Assembly: GCA_018268195.1 (NCBI GenBank)
Contig: JAFDWZ010000025.1
Location: 14,305 to 60,094 of the forward strand
Length of the DNA stretch: 45,790 bases
From: Bacteroidota bacterium
GTDB lineage: Bacteria; Bacteroidota; Bacteroidia; AKYH767-A; OLB10
Direction of reading: 5' to 3'
Part shown: piece by piece, positions 7,795 to 16,394 of the stretch
How the letters are laid out: every line of letters starts with the position of its first letter
How positions within the stretch are numbered: position 1 is the stretch's first letter
The notes under the pieces: model-generated
The model's input: only the letters and a program-made list of their open reading frames with translations
Databases searched by the model: none
Told to the model about the DNA's origin: nothing
Position numbers and translations under genes: made by a program

Positions 7795-9483
7795 ATGTCG
7801 CATAGCAGTAAAACAGAAAATGAAACGCAAAATTTTCTGGAAGAATTAATTGAAGCTGAACTTAAATCAGGAAGAGTAAGCAAAGAGCAATTGCTCACAC
7901 GCTTCCCTCCTGAGCCCAATGGATATTTACATTTAGGTCATGCCTCATCCATCTGTCTGAATTTTGGAATTGCCAAAAAATTTGGCGGACGTACCAATCT
8001 TCGATTTGATGATACCAATCCTGTTACGGAAGATACCGAATATGTAGAGAGCATCAAGGCCGACATACAATGGCTCGGCTTTCAGTGGGCGAATGAATTT
8101 TATGCAAGTGATTATTTTGAAACACTCTATGAATATGCAGTTGCACTGATAAAAAAAGGTCTTGCTTACGTAGATGACTCTACTGCCGAACAAATTGCCG
8201 CAATGAAAGGAACTCCTACGTCAGCAGGTACAAATTCTCCTTACAGGAATCGTTCTGTAGAAGAGAATCTCGATTTGTTTACCAGGATGCGTAATGGTGA
8301 GTTTAAAGAAGGCGAAAAAACATTGCGCGCAAAAATTGATATGGCATCGCCCAACATGCACCTGCGCGACCCGCTGATGTATCGTATAAAACATGCTCAT
8401 CATCATCGTACTGGCGATAAATGGTGCATCTATCCAATGTATGATTTTGCCCATGGGCAAAGTGATTCTATTGAAAACATTACACACAGCATTTGTACGC
8501 TGGAGTTTGAAGTACATAAGCCGCTTTACAACTGGTTTATTGAAAAACTTGAAATTTTCCCAAGCCGTCAGTTTGAATTTGCAAGAAGAAATATCAGTTA
8601 CACCGTGATGAGCAAACGTAAACTCTTGCAACTGGTGAATGAGAAAATTGTGGATGGATGGGACGACCCTCGTATGCCTACCATCAGTGGTGTGCGCAGA
8701 AGAGGTTATACGGCTGAGAGCATCAGGAATTTTGCAGAGGTAGCCGGAATTTCAAGAAGAGAAAATGTTACGGATTACAATTTACTGGAATCATGCCTTC
8801 GCGAACATCTCAATAAAATTGCAACACGTACCATGGCAGTGATAAATCCGCTGAAGGTAGTGCTGACGAATTATAACGAAGGACAAACAGAAATGCTGAA
8901 GGCAGAAAACAATCCTGAGGCAACAGAAAAAACTTATCGCGATATCACTTTCGGCCGCGAAATTTATATTGAGAAAGATGACTTTATGGAACATGCTCCC
9001 GAAGGATTTTTCAGACTTACTCCCGGAGGTATGGTGCGCCTTAAGCATGCTTACATCATTCGCTGCGAAAATGTTGTAAAGAATGATGATGGCACCATTC
9101 GCGAAATTCATTGCACCTATATTCCTGAAAGCAAAAGCGGACAGGATAAGTCGGGTATAAAAGTTAAAAGTGTGATTCACTGGGTGGATGCATCAACTGC
9201 ATTAACTGCCGAAGTAAGGATGTATGATAAACTGTTTAATGTTGAAGCTCCCGATGCACAGGAAGATGATTTTAAAAATTATATCAACCCTGATTCTTTG
9301 AAAATATTTCCGGAAGCAAAAATTGAACCTGCAATGGTAACATATGCTAACAATGAACGTTTTCAGTTTTTACGTCTTGGTTATTTTGTGGAAGATAAAT
9401 ACAGTACTTCAAAGCATCGTATCTATAACAGAGCGGTAACTCTGAAAGATGAATGGGCAAAGGAACAAAAGAAACAGAAGTAA
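7795..9483 (+). CDS. glnS: Glutaminyl-tRNA synthetase
   Basis: Class I synthetase that charges tRNA-Gln. From the ATG at 7795 (MSHSSKTE) it has 562 residues. An in-frame TTG at 7774 would add seven residues, but it lies inside the -7 box, so ATG is preferred. Seen: the HIGH-type motif PPEPNGYLHLGHA (HLGH at 46-49), RFDDTNP, the discriminating DFAHGQSDSIENITHS region, and a KMSKS-type VMSKRKL. The C-terminal beta-barrel anticodon-binding region is present (GMVRLKHAYII...). Its presence implies direct glutaminylation of tRNA-Gln. sufE starts two bases after the stop, an unusual coupling of a synthetase with Fe-S assembly. Confidence 0.97.
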   Translation: MSHSSKTENETQNFLEELIEAELKSGRVSKEQLLTRFPPEPNGYLHLGHASSICLNFGIAKKFGGRTNLRFDDTNPVTEDTEYVESIKADIQWLGFQWANEFYASDYFETLYEYAVALIKKGLAYVDDSTAEQIAAMKGTPTSAGTNSPYRNRSVEENLDLFTRMRNGEFKEGEKTLRAKIDMASPNMHLRDPLMYRIKHAHHHRTGDKWCIYPMYDFAHGQSDSIENITHSICTLEFEVHKPLYNWFIEKLEIFPSRQFEFARRNISYTVMSKRKLLQLVNEKIVDGWDDPRMPTISGVRRRGYTAESIRNFAEVAGISRRENVTDYNLLESCLREHLNKIATRTMAVINPLKVVLTNYNEGQTEMLKAENNPEATEKTYRDITFGREIYIEKDDFMEHAPEGFFRLTPGGMVRLKHAYIIRCENVVKNDDGTIREIHCTYIPESKSGQDKSGIKVKSVIHWVDASTALTAEVRMYDKLFNVEAPDAQEDDFKNYINPDSLKIFPEAKIEPAMVTYANNERFQFLRLGYFVEDKYSTSKHRIYNRAVTLKDEWAKEQKKQK

Positions 9484-9484
9484 T

Positions 9485-9913
9485 ATGGCAGCATCGGATA
9501 TCAAACAGACTGAAGAGGAGATTATATCGGATTTTGATTTATTCGAAGACTGGACACAGAAGTACGAATACATAATCGAGATGGGATTGAAGTTACCTCC
9601 CATTGACGAAAAATACAAGAATGATAATTATCGTATTAAAGGTTGCCAAAGCAGTGTTTGGTTGAACTCTTATGAAAAAGGTGGACTGCTTTACTTTGAA
9701 GCTGATAGCGACTCCGCTTTTGTGAAAGGAGAAATTGCATTGCTGATAAAAGTTCTTAGCGGTCGTACCCCTCAGGAAATCATGGATGCTGAATTAAATT
9801 TTATTGATGCCATAGGTTTGCGACAGCACATTGCGGTTACACGTGCCAATGGTCTGGCAAGCATGATCAAACAAATTAAGACCTATGCTTTGGCGGGAAT
9901 TAATAAACCTTAA
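9485..9913 (+). CDS. sufE: SufE sulfur acceptor protein
   Basis: Accepts persulfide sulfur from SufS through one reactive cysteine and passes it to the SufBCD scaffold. The ATG at 9485 gives 142 residues, the family size. An upstream ATG at 9449 lies inside glnS and would add a lysine/arginine-rich stub, so it is not preferred. Seen: the acceptor cysteine in YRIKGCQSSVWL, the SDSAFVKGE segment, LSGRTPQEIM and a C-terminal LTR-like block with RANGLASMI. The gene follows glnS by one base and ends convergently with the WD40 gene, sharing TTAA at the two stops. Confidence 0.94.
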   Translation: MAASDIKQTEEEIISDFDLFEDWTQKYEYIIEMGLKLPPIDEKYKNDNYRIKGCQSSVWLNSYEKGGLLYFEADSDSAFVKGEIALLIKVLSGRTPQEIMDAELNFIDAIGLRQHIAVTRANGLASMIKQIKTYALAGINKP

Positions 9914-10797
9914 TCGGAAATTTTCCAGGCCATAATACTTTTATCATCACCTGCCGTAAGCAATACGGAATCACTCAACCAGCATAAAGTGTTTACAGAG
10001 TATTTATGCCCATCTAATGCATCATCTATTCGTGCAATAAATTTCAGGTCTGCTGACCAAAGTTTTATTTTTCTGTCACGACTGGCTGTAGCAAGTATTT
10101 TCCCTGAAGGATTAAAGGCCATTTTGTAAATGGCGTAATTATGTGCAGCAATGCTTTCAACTTTTCTGAAATCGTCAGCAATGTCAAACACTTCAAGCAT
10201 GGCATCTCTTGATCCGGTAATTAAATATTTATTATCAGGAGAAATACAAAGCGTGTTTACCGAAAAATTTTCACGATGTGCCTGAATGCTTCTTTGCAAC
10301 TGAAGCGTATCTGAATGCATCAGTTTAATGGAGCCGTCTCCACAACCTGCAACCAGCTGATTGTATTTGGTATTCATCACCATACTTCTGATTTTAAAAT
10401 TACCCAGATGCACGGATGTTTCAACCTCTAACTTCAGATTCATTTTAACCACAGAACCATCGCCACCTGCTGAGTAAATCTGTTGTTGATGCTGTACGAT
10501 ATCAAACACATAATGTTTGTGAACAGGAGCTTTCAGAGTATCGCTGTTATTCTCTAAACTAATAGTATGTACTTCGCCATTGCCGCAACCGGCATACAAC
10601 ATTTTGTCTGAGTGTAAAAAACAATACACTCCTGCAGGCATCGTGCTTAATAAAATTCCTTCTTTGTCATTTTTAACATTCCACTTTACCACATAGTGAT
10701 CTCCACTGCCCGAAAGGAAGCTGTCGTTACCAGTGGTAATAATGCAGTACACTGCATTTTTATGACCTGTGAAATGGCCGATTCTTTCAATTTGCAT
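9910..10797 (-). CDS. WD40-repeat propeller protein
   Basis: 295 residues that fold into one seven-bladed beta-propeller by count. Repeats of the type [A/G]H...D..I.LW are visible, for example TGHKNAVYCI..GSGDHYVVKWN near the N-terminus, then GGDGSVVKM, GCGDGSIKLM, GSRDAMLEVFD, ASRDRKIKLW and AGDDKSIMAW at the C-terminus. No signal peptide is seen, so it is probably cytosolic. Known: WD40 propellers are protein-docking platforms without catalysis. The start overlaps the end of the upstream histidine kinase gene by 11 bases, so the pair is coupled and the propeller is a candidate partner of that kinase (inference). Confidence 0.85.
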   Translation of the reverse strand: MQIERIGHFTGHKNAVYCIITTGNDSFLSGSGDHYVVKWNVKNDKEGILLSTMPAGVYCFLHSDKMLYAGCGNGEVHTISLENNSDTLKAPVHKHYVFDIVQHQQQIYSAGGDGSVVKMNLKLEVETSVHLGNFKIRSMVMNTKYNQLVAGCGDGSIKLMHSDTLQLQRSIQAHRENFSVNTLCISPDNKYLITGSRDAMLEVFDIADDFRKVESIAAHNYAIYKMAFNPSGKILATASRDRKIKLWSADLKFIARIDDALDGHKYSVNTLCWLSDSVLLTAGDDKSIMAWKISD

Positions 10798-12034
10798 TTT
10801 TCGTAATCGGTAATGTGATGATAAACTCGGTGCCTTTATTCAGTTCACTTTTAGGTTCAATGTGGCCATCCAGCAGGTCAAGATAACGTGCAACAATATT
10901 TAATCCTAACCCCGTACCCTGAATATTAGTAGCGTTATGCCCTCTGAAAAATCGTTCAAAAAGGTGTTGCTGATCTTCCCGGCTTATACCTATTCCTTCA
11001 TCTTTAATTCTAAGTTCCATATCCTTATCTCCTACATCGGCAACAATACTGATTAATTTATCTTCATCAGAAAATTTGATGGCATTGGATAATAAATTGA
11101 TAATAATATTTCGAAACAGTTTTTGATCGGAATAAATTTCTTCTTTTCCGCTATGGGCATAATGAATTATCTGCCCGGTTTTTTTTATAGGCACCACATC
11201 GCTGATAAGCTCACCAATAAGTGTTTTTACATTGAACAATTTTTTATCCGTATTTATTTTTCCTTCTTCAATGCGGCTCAACGACAGAAAATCACTGAGA
11301 ATATCATTCAGATTATTTACTGCTGATTGTATGCGTTCCACATGCTTGATTCGTTTTTCTTGTTGTTCTTTTTCAGGATAAGCCGTAATGAGCGATGCGG
11401 ACGAAAGTATGGTTGTAAGCGGTGTGCGGAATTCATGTGATGCCATGGACAAAAAGCGCGATTTTAATTCATTAAGCTCTTTTTCTTTGGTAAGAGCCTC
11501 ACTCATTTCTTTGCGCGATTTTTCAATTTCAATAAGTGCTTCCTGCAGAATTTTTGTTCGGTCAATTACTTTTGCTTCTAATTTTTCATTGTGTGCTTTA
11601 AGTTCTTTTGTCAGGTCTTCCAACATCTTCTTGTGCAGCAGCAATTGTTGTTCGGCATTTTTGCGTGTGGTAATGTCAATTATAAAAGCTATCACAAATT
11701 TTTCTCCGTTCAACTCAAACGGGCTGAGACTTACTTCAACAGGGAATTCCGTTTTATCTTTTCGTTGCGCTTTAAGGTCAAGGCCTATTCCCATCTTACG
11801 GCTGTGGGGATTTTTATTGTAACTATCCCGGTGTTTTTCATGTGTATGCCTGATGTCTCCGGCCATTAAAAACTCCACACGTTTTCCTTTTAGCTCTTCA
11901 TAAGTGTAACCGAATAATTTTTCTGTTGCAGGATTAATCAATAAAATAAATCCTTTCTCATCTGTAACTACCACACTTTCTGTTGCATGTTTGAACAGTT
12001 CATGTTGTATATTCCTTAACTGTTTTTCATCCAT
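10787..12034 (-). CDS. Soluble PAS-domain sensor histidine kinase
   Basis: 415 residues with no membrane segment. Order: PAS domain (about 12-122, with VVTDEKGFILLIN and FGYTYEELKGK), a coiled-coil linker (about 125-190, rich in K/E/L), HisKA with phosphoacceptor His200 in SMASHEFRTPL, then HATPase_c with N box NLLSNAIKFS, G1 DEGIGIS, F box LFERFFRG and G2 GTGLGLNIV. It should autophosphorylate in response to a cytosolic signal read by PAS. The ligand is unknown, although the HTHEKHR segment occurs in this PAS class. No receiver domain or response regulator is adjacent. The downstream WD40 gene overlaps by 11 bases, an uncommon two-gene arrangement. Confidence 0.92.
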   Translation of the reverse strand: MDEKQLRNIQHELFKHATESVVVTDEKGFILLINPATEKLFGYTYEELKGKRVEFLMAGDIRHTHEKHRDSYNKNPHSRKMGIGLDLKAQRKDKTEFPVEVSLSPFELNGEKFVIAFIIDITTRKNAEQQLLLHKKMLEDLTKELKAHNEKLEAKVIDRTKILQEALIEIEKSRKEMSEALTKEKELNELKSRFLSMASHEFRTPLTTILSSASLITAYPEKEQQEKRIKHVERIQSAVNNLNDILSDFLSLSRIEEGKINTDKKLFNVKTLIGELISDVVPIKKTGQIIHYAHSGKEEIYSDQKLFRNIIINLLSNAIKFSDEDKLISIVADVGDKDMELRIKDEGIGISREDQQHLFERFFRGHNATNIQGTGLGLNIVARYLDLLDGHIEPKSELNKGTEFIITLPITKNAN

Positions 12035-12102
12035 GTCTGTTGTTTGAAGTAGCTAAAATAATGTAAAAGGAGCAATTGATAATTTCCCGATGAGTTGAAA
12101 AT

Positions 12103-13959
12103 TTAATTCCCCAAGCCCTGTAGTTCGTAAAGTTTTTTGTAAACACCATCGGTAGTGGCGAGTTGTGAGTGAGTTCCACGCTGTACAATTTCGCCACTCT
12201 GCAAAACTATTATCTCATCTGCATGTTGAATGGTGCTTAATCGGTGTGCAATTACAATTACGGTTCGGTTTTTCATCAGGCGTGTAAGTGCATCCTGCAC
12301 CAGTTTTTCACTTTCTGTATCTAAAGCTGAGGTTGCCTCATCAAGAATAAGTATGGGTGGGTTTTTTAAAACAGCTCTTGCTATACTAAGTCGCTGTCTT
12401 TGTCCGCCTGAAAGTTTACTTCCTCTGTCGCCAATGTTGGTATGGTACCCTTCAGGCATTTGTGCAATAAATTCATGTGCATTGGCAATGCGTGCTGCTT
12501 CTTCAACATCAGCTTGTGTGGCATTGTCAATTCCGAAAGCAATATTGTTAAACACCGTATCATTAAATAAAATAGCTTCCTGCGAAACTACACCCATCAA
12601 AGCTCTTAAATCATGTAACTTAATTTGTCTGATATCATTGCCGTCAATCATAATCTCACCTTCATCTACATCATAAAACCGTGGCAACATATCAGCAAGA
12701 GTAGTTTTTCCTGAGCCTGACTGACCTACCAAGGCAATGGTTTTTCCTTTAGGTACGGTAAGGCTGATATGACGCAGCACATAACCATCATCTCCTTTTC
12801 GATAGGCAAAAGATACATTTTTGTATTCAATATTTTGATGAAAGGAATTTATGGATTTTGCAACAGAAGATTCCTGAATGGTTTCTTCTGCTTCAAGAAC
12901 GGTAAAAATGCGATCGGCAGAAGTAATACCTTTCTGTATGTTATAGAACGCCTGAGTAAAGGATTTTGCAGGAGGGATAATCTGTGAGAATAGTGCAATG
13001 TATGTGATGAATGCTGAAGCGGATAGTGAAGCATCATGGTTGAGCACGAGCATGCCTCCATAATACATTACTATCATTAGAATTATCGTACCTAAGAACT
13101 CACTCATAGGTGATGATAAATCGACTTTGCGCAGTGTACGGATAGCAATTCTGTTATAGTCTTTGTTCTCACGTTCAAATTTTTCTGCCACGGTTTTTTC
13201 AGCATTAAAAGCTTTGATGATTCTTAATCCTGACAATGTTTCTTCAATGATAGAAATAAGACTTCCTAATTTTAATTTCCCTTTGGCTGATGTTCTCTTA
13301 AGGCTTTTCGCCATCCATCCAATGAGAACACCTATGACCGGCAGAAGCAGAAAAACAAATAGCGTGAGCTTAGCACTAAGGAAAATCATCATTCCCAGAA
13401 AAAGTAGAATATTGAATGGGTCACGAAACACCACTTCCAACGAACTCATCACACTCCATTCCACTTCATGCACGTCAGATGTCACACGCGTGATGAGGTC
13501 GCCTTTTCGTTCATTGTTAAACCAACTGAGTGGCAATCGCATTACCTTATTGTGAATGGCTGTACGAATATCTTTGACAACGCCATTACGTATAGGAGAA
13601 ATATAGTACGCACCTAAATAACGAAACAGATTTTTCAGGAAAAACATAACTACCACCGATACACAGATAAACATCAGTGCATAACTTTTTCCCCGCTGTG
13701 GGTCAGTAATCATTTCGGTGAGATAATAATAAAAATTATCTATAACTGATTTTGCCGAAAGTTGAAGAATTGGTTTGCCGGAAGCTAATTTCTCCTGATA
13801 AAATCCTTCATCTTTAAGAAACAGCAGGTCCAGAAAAGGAGCTATCAGTGTAAGTGAGAAAAAGGAAAAGAGAACTGAAAGAATGTTGCAAACAACATTA
13901 AGTACGGCATAGCCCCAGTAAGGCTTAACAAAGCGAAGTATTTTAAGATAGGTCTTCAA
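12103..13959 (-). CDS. ABC exporter, MsbA-like fused permease/ATPase
   Basis: 618 residues: a six-helix type I exporter permease (about 15-335) followed by the ATPase. Seen in the ATPase: Walker A GQSGSGKT (412-419), Q loop VVSQEAILF, signature LSGGQRQR (516-523), Walker B ILILDEATSALD and the switch AHRLSTI. All catalytic motifs are intact. Known: half-transporters of this type homodimerise in the inner membrane, and MsbA flips lipid A-core. In Bacteroidota this subfamily is usually annotated lipid A export/MsbA-like, but the substrate cannot be read from sequence. A roughly 50-residue insertion after the first helix (about 45-95) is larger than in E. coli MsbA. Divergent from the J-domain gene. 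Confidence 0.9.
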   Translation of the reverse strand: MKTYLKILRFVKPYWGYAVLNVVCNILSVLFSFFSLTLIAPFLDLLFLKDEGFYQEKLASGKPILQLSAKSVIDNFYYYLTEMITDPQRGKSYALMFICVSVVVMFFLKNLFRYLGAYYISPIRNGVVKDIRTAIHNKVMRLPLSWFNNERKGDLITRVTSDVHEVEWSVMSSLEVVFRDPFNILLFLGMMIFLSAKLTLFVFLLLPVIGVLIGWMAKSLKRTSAKGKLKLGSLISIIEETLSGLRIIKAFNAEKTVAEKFERENKDYNRIAIRTLRKVDLSSPMSEFLGTIILMIVMYYGGMLVLNHDASLSASAFITYIALFSQIIPPAKSFTQAFYNIQKGITSADRIFTVLEAEETIQESSVAKSINSFHQNIEYKNVSFAYRKGDDGYVLRHISLTVPKGKTIALVGQSGSGKTTLADMLPRFYDVDEGEIMIDGNDIRQIKLHDLRALMGVVSQEAILFNDTVFNNIAFGIDNATQADVEEAARIANAHEFIAQMPEGYHTNIGDRGSKLSGGQRQRLSIARAVLKNPPILILDEATSALDTESEKLVQDALTRLMKNRTVIVIAHRLSTIQHADEIIVLQSGEIVQRGTHSQLATTDGVYKKLYELQGLGN

Positions 13960-13986
13960 AATGATTTCAAAATAATGGATGCAACA

Positions 13987-14007
13987 GCAATCGTAAAATG
14001 CGATTGC
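13987..14007. promoter_or_regulatory. Perfect inverted repeat in a divergent promoter region
   Basis: GCAATCG (13987-13993) and CGATTGC (14001-14007) form a perfect 7-bp inverted repeat with a 7-base AT-rich spacer. It sits in the 116-base gap between the divergent ABC exporter and J-protein genes, 28 bases upstream of the exporter start. The size and symmetry suit a dimeric repressor operator, and a hairpin in the exporter leader is equally possible. Confidence 0.35.
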
Positions 14008-14075
14008 AAACTAACATAAAATTGTGCAATATTGTTTCGTTATTTACATTTTAACGAAAAGAATATTTCTGTCCA

Positions 14076-15059
14076 TTGCCCGAAGATTATTATAAAACAT
14101 TAGGTGTTACACCTGTTGCCACTGCGGAGGAGATAAAGAAGGCCTGGCGCAAACAGGTGCTGATATGGCATCCCGACAGAAATGATGACCCTCTTGCTGT
14201 GGAGCAATTCAGGCGTATTACCGTTGCGTATGAGGTGCTAAGTGATCCTGTTAAGAGGAGAGATTATGACCGTAACGCTATCGCATATTCGCACCGGCCG
14301 GACCAGTTTCAGAATCATTATCTCGAAATGCGATTGAATAAAAGTATCGTCAAAGTATGTGAAGAGTTTGAACTTTCCTTGGTTTATTCAGGCGAAGGGC
14401 GGTATTTACGAAAACCTGATATGGGTAATTTTTATATCACAGGCAGACCTTATGTTACTTTCAGCGAAGTCAACCGCTCGGGTTTTCTTGTGAGAGAAAC
14501 CTGCATACGCTATGTACTCAGCGCCCGTAAGCCTGGTAATTATTTCATCAGGCAAGCATCAATCAAGGTTAACGGCAAAGAAATTTTATCGAATAGCCTG
14601 CAAGTGGAAGCTATCAACAATCAATGTTATTTCTCAGGCGACCCAGTTGCTGATGGGATTCCGTGTAAGTTGAGTTTATGGTATGATGCAGACCGATACG
14701 GTAGCCACAGGCGTTTTACCATTAACACACGTCACACCGTTTTTATTCCGAGAAGTCACCGGGCGGAAGTGTATCATGACATCGGCCGGGGATTGAAAAT
14801 TATTTTTACGCTCTGGGGGTTAATACTTGCCATTATCATCCACAGAAATATTTTACTCGGTATAGCTTGTGGTTCTGCTTATGGTGCGCTGATGGCTTAT
14901 GTGATGTATGCCATAGCTCGTATAAAGCCTTATTTTTATTACAGTATGCAATATAGTGTGGTGCGAGAATATCTGGAGCAAGATTATCATCCTTATCCTC
15001 CATCTGATAGATTACCCGGAAGCCGATGGATTTATTTTTTTAGAAGACTGTGGATTTAA
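14076..15059 (+). CDS. Membrane-anchored J-domain protein
   Basis: 327 residues from a TTG start. A stop 21 bases upstream in frame and the J domain beginning at once (PEDYYKTLGV) leave no better start. The J domain (about 4-66) has the HPD triad at 32-34, which stimulates DnaK ATPase. There is no G/F or zinc-finger region. The middle (about 125-180) has a beta-rich stretch with PGNYFIRQASIKVNGKEIL, faintly like the Ig-like repeats of BatD proteins. Two hydrophobic helices follow at about 240-256 and 259-281, then a short cytosolic tail. It probably recruits Hsp70 to the membrane. A client is not known. Confidence 0.82.
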   Translation: MPEDYYKTLGVTPVATAEEIKKAWRKQVLIWHPDRNDDPLAVEQFRRITVAYEVLSDPVKRRDYDRNAIAYSHRPDQFQNHYLEMRLNKSIVKVCEEFELSLVYSGEGRYLRKPDMGNFYITGRPYVTFSEVNRSGFLVRETCIRYVLSARKPGNYFIRQASIKVNGKEILSNSLQVEAINNQCYFSGDPVADGIPCKLSLWYDADRYGSHRRFTINTRHTVFIPRSHRAEVYHDIGRGLKIIFTLWGLILAIIIHRNILLGIACGSAYGALMAYVMYAIARIKPYFYYSMQYSVVREYLEQDYHPYPPSDRLPGSRWIYFFRRLWI

Positions 15060-15060
15060 C

Positions 15061-15471
15061 TCAGTGCCCGGTTTCTTTCTTGCGCAATTTTTTTAAGAGA
15101 GCAGTTTTTCTTTTTTGCGAAAGGCGCTTTTCTTTGGCTTGTTCGGGTTGAGCAGTAGGGATTCTTTTTCTGCGGACATGCAGTGCTTTTTGAATAAGTG
15201 ATTTGAATTTATTCGTCACAATTTCTTTATTGCCCGACTGACTCCGAGCTTCGCTGCTTTGTAGTTTTAAATATCCTTTTTCATTGATGCGCAGAGCTAA
15301 TTTCTCCGTGATGCGTTGCTTTTGTTCATCATTAAGGCATTCTGAACTCTCAACGTGAAAAGAAAGTTCAGCCTTGGTAGAAACTTTGTTTACATTCTGC
15401 CCGCCTTTGCCCGAACTGCGTGAATACGCAAACCGTACCTCCGTCATCAGGCAGTCATAATCAATGGCCAT
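15061..15471 (-). CDS. arfB: ArfB-type ribosome rescue hydrolase (RF1/2-like)
   Basis: 136 residues. It has the peptidyl-tRNA hydrolase GGQ motif (SSGKGGQNVNKV, GGQ at 23-25), as in class I release factors, but lacks their codon-recognition domain. The C-terminal tail is strongly basic (RRKRIP...EKRLSQKRKTALLKKLRKK), as required for ArfB to enter the empty mRNA channel of stalled ribosomes and release the nascent chain. Its start overlaps the stop of the upstream omega-amidase gene by one base, so it is the second gene of that unit. Confidence 0.92.
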   Translation of the reverse strand: MAIDYDCLMTEVRFAYSRSSGKGGQNVNKVSTKAELSFHVESSECLNDEQKQRITEKLALRINEKGYLKLQSSEARSQSGNKEIVTNKFKSLIQKALHVRRKRIPTAQPEQAKEKRLSQKRKTALLKKLRKKETGH

Positions 15472-16253
15472 CAGAATTTAATAGTAAAAATATCTGCATC
15501 ATTACTTACCGGAAAAGCGTGCCTTGCTTTTTCCAGAGTATCAAAATCCAGTTGGATGGTTTCAGTTTGCTCTACACCGGCTTTGGTTTTACTTATTTTT
15601 TTTCCATATGGATCCAGCACCACACTGTCGCCAGTGTAAGTAATGTTGTTTCCATCTTTACCTACGCGATTAACACCTATTAAAAAAGACTGATTTTCTA
15701 TCGCTCGTGCTATCAAAAGTTGTTTCCATGCAAAGCTGCGTTTCTCGGGCCAGTTGGCTACTACTATGGCACAATCGTAATCGCGCTGATTGCGCATCCA
15801 AACCGGGAATCGCAAATCGTAACAGATAAATGGAGCTATGCGCCAACCTTTATATAGTATAATGAGCTTTTTTTCTCCGGAATGATAGTAATTCTGTTCC
15901 TCGGCCACTCTGAAAAGATGCCTCTTGTCATAGTGAGCATGCACTCCGCCCGGAGTCATCCATATCAGCCTGTTGAAATAACGCCCTGCTTCTTCAATGA
16001 TGAGACTCCCGCAGACAACAGCATTTTTCTCCTCTGCAGTTTTATGCATCCATTGCATGGAGGGGCCTCCTGTTTTTTCAGCCAAATTTTTTGCACTCAT
16101 GCTGAAACCCGTACTAAACATTTCCGGCAATATGATTACATCTGTTGAATTGGGTTTTACAGATTTTAATAAACTTGAAAAATGTTTAAGATTTTTTGCG
16201 GCATTTTCCCAATGTAATTTTGCCTGAACGGTGGTGACACGTAGCGTACTCAT
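15471..16253 (-). CDS. Nitrilase-superfamily omega-amidase (YafV-like)
   Basis: 260 residues, cytosolic. The Glu-Lys-Cys triad is complete: Glu44 in ILPEMFSTGF, Lys110 in HYDKRHLF and Cys144 in FICYDLRFPVW. The FSTGF, CYDLRFPVW and ANWPEKR blocks are those of the YafV/Nit2 omega-amidase branch, which hydrolyses alpha-ketoglutaramate (and alpha-ketosuccinamate) to the keto acid and ammonia. Its upstream neighbour on the same strand is a methionine/glutamine-type aminotransferase whose by-product is exactly that substrate. The downstream ArfB gene overlaps by one base. The family is secure and the substrate is supported by the pairing. Confidence 0.9.
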   Translation of the reverse strand: MSTLRVTTVQAKLHWENAAKNLKHFSSLLKSVKPNSTDVIILPEMFSTGFSMSAKNLAEKTGGPSMQWMHKTAEEKNAVVCGSLIIEEAGRYFNRLIWMTPGGVHAHYDKRHLFRVAEEQNYYHSGEKKLIILYKGWRIAPFICYDLRFPVWMRNQRDYDCAIVVANWPEKRSFAWKQLLIARAIENQSFLIGVNRVGKDGNNITYTGDSVVLDPYGKKISKTKAGVEQTETIQLDFDTLEKARHAFPVSNDADIFTIKF

Positions 16254-16394
16254 AACCGATATTGTTAGTGTTGCACAAAAGTATTTAATTAACGCGGAAA
16301 TTATAAGGGTTTTTGCAAATGCTGCCCTTGTTTAACATTTATACGGGTTTGTTTTTAAACCACCCTGTAATTTAAGCCCGTTTCGCAGAAATAT

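Noticed and set aside
8221..8631. 136-codon minus-strand frame inside glnS
   Set aside because: Antisense to the conserved catalytic core of the synthetase; no independent signal.
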